The notes under the pieces are model-generated. The model was not told the DNA's origin. It saw only the letters and a program-made list of their open reading frames with translations, and made no database searches. A program made the translations under genes and the position numbers. From Epithemia pelagica (taxonomy: Eukaryota; Bacillariophyta; Bacillariophyceae; Surirellales; Surirellaceae): DNA of 64,000 bases. The stretch lies in the NCBI GenBank assembly GCA_946965045.2, contig OX337228.1, forward strand, positions 4,898,001 to 4,962,000, given 5' to 3'. Below, piece after piece: positions 39,216-50,266 of this stretch. The stretch's first letter is position 1, and the number at the start of each line of letters is the position of its first letter.

Positions 39216-42128
39216 ATGGCAATGCGAGAGAAATCCAGAGAGCCAGGAAAACGGCGGAGAGGCATCAAGTCTTCGTCGTTGTCTAGGTCCACAAATACGA
39301 GTGATACATCTTCAGCCCGCAATACGTTGTTGATCAAACTTTCTGAAGACGCTCCTTCTTGGTACAAGGTGGCAGAGACAGTTCCCGGCCGAAATGAAGC
39401 CACATCCTCCGATCTCCCTTCGAGAGACATTGTGGAAAAGTACAGACATGATGCTAGCGACTTGCTCCGTAAAGAAGTCCAGCTTTTTGGAACAAAGGGA
39501 GATACCAAAGATATGTCATGGATCCAGTCGACCATATCAAAAGGAACTTTAAAAGACAGAATTGCGGCTATGAGTGTGGTCGTGAGTACACATCCAGTCC
39601 ACAAGTTTCATGCGCTTGATGGCCTATTACAAATGGCGGGTTGTCTGTCTGAAGGCCAAGCCAATAGTCGAGTTGCTCAGCTTGCGGCAGAAGCGTTGGG
39701 AGACCTATTTGTGAACACTTTCCTCCCAGCTGATCGCAAACTCCTGACGCTTGCGCAGAGACCACTGAACCTCTATGAACAACCGTCAAAACATGATAGC
39801 ACGAACGGCAAACACTCCAAACGAACGCTTTCACCTCGGGTTCTGCTTCTGTGGCGTTTTGAAGAGATGGTCAAGGAAAAATACAACCTTTTCGTGCGTC
39901 AATACCTTGGCTACACGCTGCGAGAAGCACCCGAGCAGCAAAAGATATCAGCACTTCGCTTGGCATCAATGCTTCTGAGTTCAGTTCCTGAGGGTGAAGC
40001 AGTCGTTCTTCATATGATGTGCAACAAACTAGGAGATCCTGAAAAGAAGGTGGCAGCAGCCGCGGCGCATGAGATGCGTAATGTTCTCAATACTCATCCA
40101 GCCATGCGGGACGTCGTTGCTCGAGAGGTCCAACAATTGGCCCATAGACCTCATTTATCGTCACGGGCCCTCTACAACTGTATCACGTTTCTCAATCAGC
40201 TTACCTTCACTCGTCACGATATTTCAAAAGACAACGGCACAACGCCCTGGGACAGTAATGCAAAATCACCCTCCCCACGGACAAAATCCCTCCCTGCTTC
40301 TTTGATAAGTACCTATTTCCGGCTTTTTGAAGTGACAATGGAGGCTTCAGAGACGAGTGTCATGAAAGGTCGTTTATTGTCGGCACTCTTGTCTGGAGTG
40401 AACCGTGCGCATCCATTCTTACCGGCAAAGGACCAAGAATTGGATTCACACTTGGATGCCTTATACCGTGTCGTTCTCACGGCTCCCCCTGCCGCATGTA
40501 CACAGGCTCTTCTCTTACTCTTTCATGTGGCGGTAGGATCAAAGTTAGACGACGATGATAAAAGCAACAGTTCTATCCTCCGAACTCTTTCCGACGAAGA
40601 GAAAGCTCGACAGGAGCGGTTCTATCAAACCCTGTATTCTCGTCTCAGCCGCGCGGAATTGCTTCATGGTGGCAAACACATGACAATGCTTTTTAACCTT
40701 ATCTACAAAGCGATGAAATATGACCGAAAGTCTAAAAGAGTTGTTGCATTTACCAAACAACTTCTTTCAACCACCATGCATTGCCCACCACAGGTCGCTG
40801 CTGGGTCCATCTTTCTGCTCAACGAAGTGGCAAAATATCACCCCCAAATCATCGCGTGCTTTGCATCTCTTCTTCCAGGACCATGTTCAACCAGTTTCCT
40901 CGATTTCCGGAGTCAGGTTCCCCTGGAAGCACTCATGGTACACAGAAAACCAGTGAATGTTGACGACAGTCGCAATGAATCTGATCTCTCACCACTTTGG
41001 GAAATGTCTCTCCTGTACCACCACCACCATCCATCTGTTGCGAACTTCGCGGCAAAGCTCGGTGGCCTTGACTATCGGGGCGATCCATTGAAAGATTTTG
41101 CGCTGCCTCCATTTCTGGATAAGTTCGCATATCGCAACCCAAAGTCAACAGTACGCATTGAAAACAAACTTGATCAAGCGAGGAAGTCAATCGCTGCGAG
41201 ACATAGCGATGCTATGGCTATGGCGGAAAGGGAAAGGGCCCTGCCGGTGAACGATCCAAGCTTCCTGGAGAAAAAAGATGTACCAGTTCAAGATAAGTTT
41301 TTCCACCATTTCTTTTCGGAACGCGCAAAAAGGAATCAAGGAGTGACTGATCGTTCGGCACCCAAAAAAGATGCCGTGGATATGGAAGACGTCGAAGTTG
41401 ACATAATGGATTCGAAAGACTTCACGTCTTACGAACAGAACTGGGAATCGGACGAGGAAGAAGACGCGTATGTGGATCACCTTGCGCAGAAAGTCATGGA
41501 GGACTCTATGGACCCCAATGAGCTAGGTCCAGGAGATCTCGATGACGAGGATCCGGATACTTCCAATTGGGACGACCTAGATCATGACGAAGACGAAAAC
41601 GGAACCGATGACAGTGATGAAAACAATGTCAACGAGGAAGTCGTCATGGGGCGTTCAATGGACGAAAGAGCATCGAGCGAGGATAGTGATGATGATGACC
41701 TGCCCATGTTAGACGACGACGACGACGCATTTATGGATGATATGGACAGGACAAGTCAGAGTAGTGACTCACAAGTATTGAGCGATGAGGAGCCAGTGCA
41801 GGGATACAGTGAAAAAAGTGAAGGCATGGTCATGGAAAAGGGCCATTTCCCCATTCACGAAGATGAGAGCGAAAATGATTTGGCGTTAATCCAAGACGAT
41901 TCTGATTCAAAGGCTTCTGACGATGCAGCGGAGAAGCCAAGATCGAAAAGGAAAAAGAACACAAATGACGAAGCCGTTTTCGCTTCAGCCAAAGATTATG
42001 AGGAAAAGATAAACGAGGTATGGAACAACTTAACAACCACTGCCGGGGCTTCAACTAATGATGGCCAAGTCGTCACGAGCAATGCGCGTAAGAAAAAGAA
42101 ATACCAACGAACGGATAAGAGAAGCTAA
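39216..42128 (+). CDS. NOC1: Nucleolar complex protein NOC1/MAK21 (CEBPZ family)
   Basis: The ATG at 39216 has a ccaccATGG context; the frame is open a little upstream only through a TTG. 970 aa. The protein is alpha-solenoid in its first 600 residues and contains the CBF/Mak21 domain around ERFYQTLYSRLSRAELLHGG ... NLIYKAMKYDRKSKRVVAFTKQLL ... PPQVAAGSIFLLNEV ... HHHHPSVANFA, typical of NOC1/CEBPZ. The C-terminal 300 residues are strongly acidic (Asp/Glu/Ser runs) and end in a basic tail, a nucleolar-type signature. Noc1 with Noc2 binds 90S and early pre-60S particles. It converges on the dynamin gene, with 52 bp between stop codons. Confidence 0.92.
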   Translation: MAMREKSREPGKRRRGIKSSSLSRSTNTSDTSSARNTLLIKLSEDAPSWYKVAETVPGRNEATSSDLPSRDIVEKYRHDASDLLRKEVQLFGTKGDTKDMSWIQSTISKGTLKDRIAAMSVVVSTHPVHKFHALDGLLQMAGCLSEGQANSRVAQLAAEALGDLFVNTFLPADRKLLTLAQRPLNLYEQPSKHDSTNGKHSKRTLSPRVLLLWRFEEMVKEKYNLFVRQYLGYTLREAPEQQKISALRLASMLLSSVPEGEAVVLHMMCNKLGDPEKKVAAAAAHEMRNVLNTHPAMRDVVAREVQQLAHRPHLSSRALYNCITFLNQLTFTRHDISKDNGTTPWDSNAKSPSPRTKSLPASLISTYFRLFEVTMEASETSVMKGRLLSALLSGVNRAHPFLPAKDQELDSHLDALYRVVLTAPPAACTQALLLLFHVAVGSKLDDDDKSNSSILRTLSDEEKARQERFYQTLYSRLSRAELLHGGKHMTMLFNLIYKAMKYDRKSKRVVAFTKQLLSTTMHCPPQVAAGSIFLLNEVAKYHPQIIACFASLLPGPCSTSFLDFRSQVPLEALMVHRKPVNVDDSRNESDLSPLWEMSLLYHHHHPSVANFAAKLGGLDYRGDPLKDFALPPFLDKFAYRNPKSTVRIENKLDQARKSIAARHSDAMAMAERERALPVNDPSFLEKKDVPVQDKFFHHFFSERAKRNQGVTDRSAPKKDAVDMEDVEVDIMDSKDFTSYEQNWESDEEEDAYVDHLAQKVMEDSMDPNELGPGDLDDEDPDTSNWDDLDHDEDENGTDDSDENNVNEEVVMGRSMDERASSEDSDDDDLPMLDDDDDAFMDDMDRTSQSSDSQVLSDEEPVQGYSEKSEGMVMEKGHFPIHEDESENDLALIQDDSDSKASDDAAEKPRSKRKKNTNDEAVFASAKDYEEKINEVWNNLTTTAGASTNDGQVVTSNARKKKKYQRTDKRS

Positions 42129-42180
42129 ATTATTTTATGGCGCCTGTTTTCGTAAGAAACGAGACACAAAGCTAACCACG

Positions 42181-44703
42181 TTACGAGAACGAGTTGAAAT
42201 CTCGGACCTCATTGACAATATCCATCGCCTTACTGAGAAGTTCCTTCATCTCAACGCATGTCTGGCGTCGTGCCGCAATATCTTCCGCTTCCTGCATCAA
42301 ATTGGTGAGTTCACCTTCCTTGTAAAGCTCTGAAACCAGTTCATTTTGCAGCGAATCTTTGACATGGTTGACAAGGAAGTACATGATTGTCTTTGGCACA
42401 AAGTCGATAAAGTTCTTCCTCACAATGTTAAAGTATGATTCCACCAGACTTTTGATAATCTGAAAATGCCGTTAGTTGCTGCAACATCTTTCATCGACTC
42501 AGACACATAAAAGACTTACTTCCATTTCAATAACTTCTTTCTCCGATGCCGGTTTGTCCGTTTGCTTCATACGGTCGGGTACCTGGGGAAGGGTTACAAT
42601 ACTTGGAGGCTCCATAGATCGCCTGTCGTTCTTCTTCTTTGCTGCTGATTCACTGCTGTTGTTAAAAAGCATTCCCATAATGCCATTTCCCGCGTTTGGG
42701 TTATGTGGAACAGCCTTGCCATTTTCTGAGGCACCTTCCGCACCATAGTTGTTCAGTGAAGTCGACGCCAAGGGCGTGGTACCGGGATCTTCTTGAGTTT
42801 TAGCGGCTTTCGCGGCAGCAGTCTTGTCGTTTTCTTTACCGACCTTCTGCATCAATCCTGAAACGGCCCGAGAGCCTCCGATGAAATCGGGATGACTGGT
42901 GTTAACATACGACAGCTCAATTTTGACCAAATTTGTAACCATCATTTGTGTAGGACCTACGCATCGCCGCAATAGGTTCATCATTACTTCAACAATACGT
43001 TCCCGAAGCACAGGGTATCGAGTGAGTTCGCTCGGTTCCGCTTGTGTTGCAATACGCTGGAGCTCCTCGTAGACCAAATCTACGCAAACTGTTCCAGGAT
43101 CTTCCAAACGAGCCACCTGGCGCAATGTGCCCAAGCGTTATGTTGAAGACAAGTCGTTAGCAGCGTGGGTATCAGCACAACCTCGCAAGTACAAAGAGTT
43201 AAAGAAGCAAGACGTATCCATGAAACCTGAATGGGTCGAACGTACCTGGCGGCGTACAAGAATGTCAAAACTGACCTCAGGCACGAATAGTGCTGGGCGA
43301 GTTCCATTGGCATTGGCAATTGTTGTACGGATTTCTTCGTCAGTTAACCCATCAAATGCACCAACACTATTGAGTGAGGCTGCAAAAACCTCGGTGAAAA
43401 TATATGAGATCCTGGCTCCTCCCATTAGCTCGTTCACAGGATGGACCAGAGATTTTTTCCCGTCAGGACGTCCTTCTCCATCGAGGATGGAAGAGAAATT
43501 ATTCGCGAACTTGCTCAACAAAGCAAGCAGCGAAGCACCTCTGGCAGAGCGGCTGGAGTTGTTAGCTGGAGTACCCAGAGCATCCAATTCAGCTTGTACA
43601 TCTGTCATCATCCTACCAATGCGGTGCTTGAGATCGGGCAAACAATCTCGAATATGATGCATAAGCATGTTGTTAAGAGATTTCGCCAGTTTCGGAGTTC
43701 CACACCTTGTCAATAAGGCTCTATCTCTGGAGTACACAGGGTGGTGACGAAAGAAATGATCCTCTTTCTTTAGTCCATCGCGAATGCTCATGTCACATTG
43801 GACGTCTTTTTGACCACGATTGACAACTGCAATATAACCGCGACGCAGGGGGATAACCTGGTTAAGAAGGATATCAGAAACATCAGTTCCTGGATCCATG
43901 AGATCAACTTTCGTAAGGACTCCAACTGTCCGGGTCCCGGACGGATCAGCCGCTTGGGCAAGCTTAATCGCTGTGGTGATTAACAAAGTTTGACATGTTA
44001 GCACGTAGTGAGAGTGTGTTAGGTAGTCAGTAAAGTGAAAACTTACAGTCACTGTTCGCCAAGTCTTGATTTGCCGCAGTGACAGCTAAGATGATCGCAT
44101 TAGGATTGGAAATAAATTCTGCACACATGGCTGCAGTGCGTAAGGGAAATTGAAGCGTTAGATCAATCAGGGCGTGAAGATTATACCAAACAAGAAAGCG
44201 TGCGTACCTGTAATCTGCTTCTCTATGTCAAACGGTTGATCACCGACTGGGACCTTGGCAACGCCAGGAAGATCCACAACGGTAAGAGCAAGGACTCTTG
44301 GCGAATAAATTTTCAGATGGATTGGAGTTGCATCAATTCCTTTGTTCTTGCCTGTGAGACGGTCGGTTTCCGCAACGATCTCATTTCGAATTGCACGGAA
44401 ATCCGTAAATTTGCGATCAGGTAGATGCAAGAACTCTCCCCATTCTTCGGCCTCAACCGGCGAATTGGCGTCATCAGGGACACCTTGAGATGTATTATAG
44501 AGCTGCAGAATGAGTGGGCGACGAGTCACAATTCCTGTTCCTCTTGGGAGGAATGATTTTCCAACGAGAGATTCGAGCACGCTTGACTTTCCTGACGACT
44601 GGCCCCCAATGACGATTATCTGAGGAAGATCTATCGTTGTCGTCTGCCCCAAGGCTCCGAGTACATCCTGTAACTTCGACGCAATAGGAATGAGCTGATC
44701 CAT
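42181..44703 (-). CDS. Dynamin-related GTPase (five exons)
   Basis: Joined as complement(42181..42459, 42520..43116, 43246..43970, 44047..44130, 44208..44703), 726 aa. All four introns are GT-AG and 60-129 nt. The G domain has G1 [13 protein letters not shown] (from residue 33), G3 [10 protein letters not shown] and G4 TKVDLMDPG; the spliced exons restore [23 protein letters not shown]. The middle domain follows, and the GTPase effector domain is at the C-terminus ([25 protein letters not shown]). There is no PH or Pro-rich domain, so it is a DRP of the DNM1/DRP1/VPS1/DRP3 type, which assembles into rings for mitochondrial or peroxisomal fission or vesicle scission. A Ser/Gly/Pro-rich linker (about 530-620) replaces the PH domain. 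Which organelle it serves cannot be told. Confidence 0.93.
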
Positions 44704-45002
44704 GAGTCCTCTTTTCTCTTTTCTGATTTTCAGGAGAGTAAAGGCGTAAAGGCACCTCTTGGGTCGAGTTTTCGAAAAGAGAGAGAGACCGACCGATCAC
44801 TATCAGATCATGTTTCACTCGCGCGCGCCCACGCCTGAAGCACGCCCGCGCTCTCATGTGACACGGAGTCATGTGATGCACTAACCCGGAGCGACGCATG
44901 ACGCATGACTGACGGTCAGAGTCTCCTTCAATAACTGCGACCGAAGCAAGGATTTGAAAGATCCTCAACTCATCGGAGACCACACAAAATTAACACAACA
45001 GA

Positions 45003-45661
45003 ATGAGTTTCCGAGGTCGAGGTAGAAGCCCTGGTGGTCGAGGAGGTGGGCGTGGTGGTGGTCGAGGAGGTGGAGGACGATTTCAACGCGAAGAAGGACC
45101 CCCGGCGGAAATTGTAGAAGCTGGTAGTGTTTCTCATGATTGTGAGGGTGAATTGCTATGTAGATGGGGCCTGCCGGATAAGGTTCCATACTTCAATGCA
45201 GGAATGTACTTGCAAAACAAGCAAAAGATAGGAAAAGTTGACGAGATACTGGGTAGAATCAATGAGATTTACTTCACGGTTAAACTTGAACCCGGAGTTC
45301 TCAGCAAGAGTTTTCAACCTAAAGATCTCGTTTTCATTGGGACTGACAAATTACTTCCTCTGACGCGCTTCACTAACCCTGGTGCTGCTGGGGGAGGACG
45401 AAGCGCCGGACGGGGAGGTCGTGGTGGTGGTCGAGGAGGTGGGGGACGTGGTCCAGGCGGCAGATTCGGAGGACGAGGCGGCGGAAGGTACGCGTTGTTG
45501 CGATGGATGTGGTGCAATCGTTGTTTCCTCTGTTTTGTTAAACGAACTATTTTTCTACTCGTTGCAGAGGATCACCAGGACGAGGAATGGGAGGTCGTGG
45601 TCGGTCTCCTGGAGGACGGGGAGGAGGACGTGGTTTTGGTAGAGGACGGGGACGTCAATAG
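45003..45661 (+). CDS. GAR1: H/ACA snoRNP subunit GAR1 (two exons)
   Basis: Joined 45003..45487 and 45568..45661, 192 aa. The 80-nt intron (GTACGC...TTGCAG) lies inside the C-terminal RGG tract, and splicing extends the RGG box to a natural end (...FGRGRGRQ). The protein has RGG-rich N- and C-terminal tails around a compact Gar1/Naf1 beta-barrel (residues about 33-120: ELLCRWGLPDKVPYFNAGMY ... IGKVDEILGRINEIYFTV). GAR1 joins dyskerin, NOP10 and NHP2 in pseudouridylating rRNA and snRNA. The call is firm because core and tails match the family in order and size. It diverges from the dynamin gene over 299 bp. Confidence 0.95.
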
Positions 45662-45942
45662 GATGTTTCGAGATTATGTATCCGATCATCCAGCGACAAA
45701 GGTTTAGCTTTTGAAGAATCCAAGTCCGCACCTACCAAAGACTCATAACACGGTTGATGACGTAGAGTGGGGAAGGAATTGATACCATTTGTTTCAATTG
45801 ACGATAAGGTCGTGCTTGGTCGTGGATGGGCAGTATCAACCTCAGTCACAGTCAAGCTGACTTAGATCAATAGTTCTAGTGGGGGACCTTCAATATGCGG
45901 ATGCGAAACAAGGTTCCGTTGTCATTAGATAGACAAATACCT

Positions 45943-46692
45943 TCAGAGTTTAGCTTGTATGAACACAGTTGATCTCCCCCAACTCATTTCTAGATGAAGC
46001 ACAAGAAGTGTTTCAATGGAGGAATGATGCAGTGGCCTACTAACCATGATGAACAGGGTTCCAGAAGGGCATAAACTACAGAGATCAGTAAGGCGAGCCA
46101 CCAATGCATCCTCAAACACAGTCGCATGGCATATCACAACATCCGATGACGAAATCCAGCTTGTATCCACCGTAAAGTCACCAAGCCTCCAATCAACGTT
46201 AACTTCGCGTATTTGTTGGTTTGCCTGTTGCCAAGAAACGAAGTTACGAAGTGCTTCAAAATGAAGTTGTGGATTCAACTCGATACCAGTCATCTGCCCA
46301 AACTGATAGGCCGTCAGTAAAACGAGAAGAACAACACCCCGGCCACTACCAAGATCGGTTATTCTTAGTTCATTCCATACGATTGTGTCCCTTCTAATCT
46401 TTTGGACAAGATCAAAGACCTGCAGCACGGACTCTGGTGTTATCTCTCCATATCCAAGGCTTCCGGCCCACCGAGTACCATTCAAGGCCAAAGATGTCTC
46501 ATTCGTTGCACCGGGCTTGTTCAATGAACCACTTTTACTACAATGATAGTTCCAGAAATCACGCCAAGCTAGAATCTTTTCCCATATTCGGTCGTCATGG
46601 TCGCCTTCCGAGTTCGACTGCAAAAGTACGGCTGATAACGTGGGGAAAGCTCTGCTCCACAAGCAACGCCACCTAAGTTCCTCGGACGACAT
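45943..46692 (-). CDS. DOT1-like SAM-dependent methyltransferase
   Basis: Intact 249-aa frame from an ATG at 46692. Motifs follow the DOT1 order: YGEITPESVLQVFDLV (D1 loop), ITDLGSGRGVVLLVLLTAYQFG (motif I, SAM binding), GIELNPQLHFEALR (acidic loop), WRLGDFTVDTSW and SSDVVICHATVFED (motif IV region). The C-terminal MSWGRSTVFIQ resembles the DOT1 Trp-containing end. DOT1 methylates histone H3 Lys79, stimulated by H2B ubiquitination, which the BRE1 gene in this window would provide. The protein is only the catalytic core without long extensions, as in many protists. The last strand motif and NPxY-like residues differ from canonical DOT1, so another class I methyltransferase substrate is possible. 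Confidence 0.75.
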   Translation of the reverse strand: MSSEELRWRCLWSRAFPTLSAVLLQSNSEGDHDDRIWEKILAWRDFWNYHCSKSGSLNKPGATNETSLALNGTRWAGSLGYGEITPESVLQVFDLVQKIRRDTIVWNELRITDLGSGRGVVLLVLLTAYQFGQMTGIELNPQLHFEALRNFVSWQQANQQIREVNVDWRLGDFTVDTSWISSSDVVICHATVFEDALVARLTDLCSLCPSGTLFIMVSRPLHHSSIETLLVLHLEMSWGRSTVFIQAKL

Positions 46693-46949
46693 GTCGAAAG
46701 CAAAAGAATACTTTCAGCACATCGAATAACAACTTCTTATTGCTCCGGTTTCAACAACCAACAACCGCACCGTCCGTTCATATGAAAGATGAAAGGACGA
46801 GTGACGAGTAGCTCGACCGTCGACGCTGTGGATGGGGGGACAATCGTCTTCCCCCAAATATTACCCCCATAATAAGTCCACGTTGATGGACCCGATAGAC
46901 GTTCAACGGACACAAAAATGACACCCCTACAATACACGCGCCGCCACAT
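46693..46949. other. Intergenic region, promoter of DOT1-like gene
   Basis: No gene recognised. Confidence 0.4.
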
Positions 46950-47684
46950 AGAGGCAACCTGACTAATTTGGCAGCCTGACTAAATTTGGTGGGGCGATGC
47001 CACCGTAGAAAACTTTGACAATTTATAACTTAACTTCTACTTAACCAATTTTGGAATTTGAGGTGTCATTCAAAAGCCCAGAACGAGATCTGTCGATTGG
47101 GCACTTCAAAATGTGTTTTTGTCGCCAAATGGATGAAGGAAAGTTTAAATGGGTAGTCTAACTCAGCTACCTGCCCACACACAGTCTCGGTGCAGTCTAG
47201 TAAGAAACGACAATGACAAAGTCAGCATCCATCTAGGTAACATGAATGCATAGTGTATACCCAACAACTTCATTGTTATCAACATGCAATGTCTACCTTC
47301 TGCTCCAACAGTATCATTATCAGCACACATCGTGTACATCATGCTAAACCCTATTCTCGCTGTGTCTTGTCCAGAAGGACTGGCATCTATCTCGACTCCA
47401 AGGGAACCAGCAGTATGAACAAGAAGAACTTGATCCTGTCTATTGAGAAAGCCATGAAGGACATGAAAGACAATGAATAGGGAAGAAATCCGATTAAATA
47501 GTGTCATAGTGAGAAGTTACGTGTCAATTCACGTGATAGCCCGTGTAAAAACATTTTGGTCCAAATTAGTACGGGCTATCGCGGTGCCAAATTGTCAGGT
47601 AGACCAGATATTTGCCTGAATCCAGAAATCCAGAAAATCCTGAATAACTCGACCGGGTGTTGATCTTTTTCAAAACAAATATTA

Positions 47685-48260
47685 TCAGCAGATAGAGCTC
47701 ATCGAGCTCTTCGTAGGACACTCTGCAATTTTCCCAACGAGATTTATAGGACGGTTTGTAGGGTTGGGACGAAAGCGACAACAAAATTCCTCGTGGAAGT
47801 TTGGATGAATCCAAAAATCGTCAGGTGAGACGAGATACCGTTTCGAGTAGCTAAATCGGGAACGTGGCTTAGTGGATTGACCTCGTCCGGGCAAATGGGC
47901 CGGAAGACTTTCCCCTTCGGATAATAGTTCTTGTGTCTCGGTATTTGTTTCTTGTCCTTGTGCAATATTTCCGACTGGGTGTGGAGGTGGAGGTGGAACA
48001 GGTCGCTCAGCATCGACGGGAGGCTCGCCATCCGCATTCGCTATTGGATGTGGTGATGCAGAAATAGCGACAGCATCATCTTGATCATTGTCAACATGAG
48101 GTTGGTGATGATCTCTACCAATAGGTTGGTCAGAATCTGGATAGGTATGGGCTTGAGGTGCGACGGGTTGATCAGTATCTTCATCGAGGAGTGACTGTGA
48201 CGAATTCGGCTGTGAGGACTCGTGGTCGTCGTTCTCCGTAGGTACAACTGCAGACGACAT
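47685..48260 (-). CDS. Hypothetical 191-aa acidic/Pro-rich protein inside the element
   Basis: The ATG-started frame is rich in Asp, Ser, Gln and Pro in its first 120 residues, with a more ordered C-terminal part (YLVSPDDFWIHPNFHEEFC). No family is recognised. It may be a remnant of an element-encoded protein or a chance frame. Confidence 0.3.
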   Translation of the reverse strand: MSSAVVPTENDDHESSQPNSSQSLLDEDTDQPVAPQAHTYPDSDQPIGRDHHQPHVDNDQDDAVAISASPHPIANADGEPPVDAERPVPPPPPHPVGNIAQGQETNTETQELLSEGESLPAHLPGRGQSTKPRSRFSYSKRYLVSPDDFWIHPNFHEEFCCRFRPNPTNRPINLVGKIAECPTKSSMSSIC

Positions 48261-48556
48261 TGCCTTTCGTGGACGTCTTCTTCACTATATGGACCGTCGG
48301 AATGGAGAATCCTGCAACGATCGGCCCAAATGGTAGATATGTATAAGAGTACAAAGTTGGGCCATGGGCGAAGGATGATCGAAATGAACAAAAATGAGGA
48401 AAATCGTCAATTTTTCAAAGCGAAATATCACGCTAATAACTGTGTATTTACTGTAGACTATGATATATGAAGTTATTCAGAATTTCAAGATCTTTCCAAC
48501 GAAGAAGTCAGATTTGACAGACTTTGGTTTTTGATGAAATTAATGAAAGTCGAAGT

Positions 48557-48616
48557 TAAGCGAGTAGCGTATAGCTGTCTCGCTTATATGGGAGACAGCT
48601 ATACGCTACTCGCTTA
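48557..48616. repeat. Perfect 25-bp inverted repeat hairpin
   Basis: 48557-48581 pairs perfectly with 48592-48616 around a 10-nt loop. It lies within the element ending at 48704. It could be a recombination or replication structure or a source of small RNA; it is not followed by a T run, so it is not a terminator. Confidence 0.92.
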
Positions 48617-48704
48617 CGAATGGCGTTAAAATTGAAAAAGGGCAACATGGTCGTGACTCAGGAATTATGACGTGACTCATGCGCCAAACCGTCAGGTTGC
48701 CTCT

Positions 48705-50266
48705 ACATTGTGCAGAGCCACAACCCACAACAATCTCCATTACCTCGGTTTTGTTGGCCAAGTCGCGGTAAAATCGCACCTTCTGATGGCCATTTGACCG
48801 ACAATTTTGCGATGACTAGAAATAGTCGACCTGGGTAGCTCCGTAGTAATCGGCAATGATCAGCGTTCCTTAAAGTTATGTTGGCTGAATGGCCATCACA
48901 ATTTCTGGTAGGTTGGCTACGTACAGACCAGATTCGGCAATGGAACCATGCTAATCTAGAGTGTCTACGAGTATCTACTGGCTAGAGCAAAGCAATAGAA
49001 GTAGATACGAAAGGCTACTGGCAATAGAGTAACTTGCCGTAGATGATACGGACTGTGTCTCTTGTGGTTATTACTACAGTTTGTAGAACAGAAAAGGGAC
49101 AGGATGAAAAGCAGAGCCCATATTATATACTCCTAGGAGTATGGAGTTCGACTTGAGGATGCCCCAGGGAAAGAGGCACACCATCCGGCTGGATCCCTTG
49201 CCAGCACCACCCATGCCACCAGTGGATCAACAACCAACCATGGAGATGTATGGGGTATGAGGTGGGTGTCGAATGATACAACAGTGCAGTCCAATTTGGA
49301 ACTGTTCTACGGTTAGCCGGACTCTTTGCTTCCCTGTAGGGTTTAAACTATCCATGTTGATTGATGAGGATCCATCTACTGGCAACCAATGGAAATAGCA
49401 ATACATGAACAAGGCAGACACTATAGCTATACATTACACTGGGAGTAGGCAGAGAAGGTTGATACCTCTCGTACATTAGCTACCAGAAACACTCTTGTTT
49501 CTCGTCGGGTGCAAGGATCTCCCGGAACTCAAAGTATGTGGATTGCCACCACAGAATGGTAAAATGGGAGGTAAAAATGATGGATTTGGTCCCAGTGGTT
49601 CGGAGTCAAAGATAATTGATCATGCAAAAGAAAACAAACACATGAGTCATCCCACGATTCCACCATTGTGTCGGAAGGTAAACAGTAGCTATTGTAGACA
49701 ATCTGGCTCGAAAGTACGGAAACCAGAGGCTGCGATCAACAGTAGACCTTTCACTGTATCCACAACCTTTGCCATGTTGGCTTTATAGCCATCATCGGAA
49801 TACTGGTCCTCGAACCAAGCCGAAGCCAATGGAGTAGTTTGTTTCACTCCAAAACTTGAAATCTCCTTTGTGACGCGGGTAGTTTTCGCAACTAAGCCAT
49901 AGTCTGAAGTCCTCAGAAGTTAGATTCCAAATTCCATGCCCTACATACGTAACTGGTACATTTCCCTACATACGTAAATATACGTAGACTAGTACTGGAT
50001 GGTCGCTGTGGCCATTCTACAAGACACATCATACTCTATACACTCTAGCAAAAGCACAAGAAGCGCGATTCATTCCCTCCTGAAGGGAATGAAGCGTTTA
50101 CGATATCGTAGGCTTTCGACAAAAAAGCGGGAAGGAGAACCGAAGTTAAGGAACATCAAGGCATTCGAGCCGTTGGCCGTGAGAGGAAGCTTGACTGATT
50201 CACCTCTGACGAGGTTTGCCTTGTAGATCTGAATTTTGTGTTGATCCATCGCATACGCAAATTACG
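48705..50266. other. Long intergenic region without a recognised gene
   Basis: Only short frames without motifs occur. A duplicated phrase (ccctacatacgtaa, near 49940-49975) and a palindromic tctcctaggagta near 49130 were noted, otherwise nothing. The last few hundred bases are presumably the promoter of the EXS-domain gene. Confidence 0.4.

Larger units (their letters stand above)
46950..48704. mobile_element. Probable non-autonomous DNA element with 14-bp inverted repeats
   Basis: The left end agaggcaacctgac (46950-46963) is the perfect reverse complement of 48691-48704. Both ends are flanked by acat (46946-46949 and 48705-48708), a possible 4-bp target duplication. The interior holds one weak frame and a 25-bp perfect hairpin. 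Both a short inverted repeat and a 4-bp duplication could arise by chance, so confidence is moderate. Confidence 0.5.

Noticed and set aside
39020-39604. Minus-strand 194-aa frame
   Set aside because: Overlaps the start of NOC1 in antisense, with no motif.
43138-43245. C-terminal extension of a dynamin exon frame
   Set aside because: The sequence after the donor at 43245 is intron; the family sequence resumes at 43116.
48557-48616. Rho-independent terminator
   Set aside because: Perfect hairpin but no T run and a eukaryotic context.
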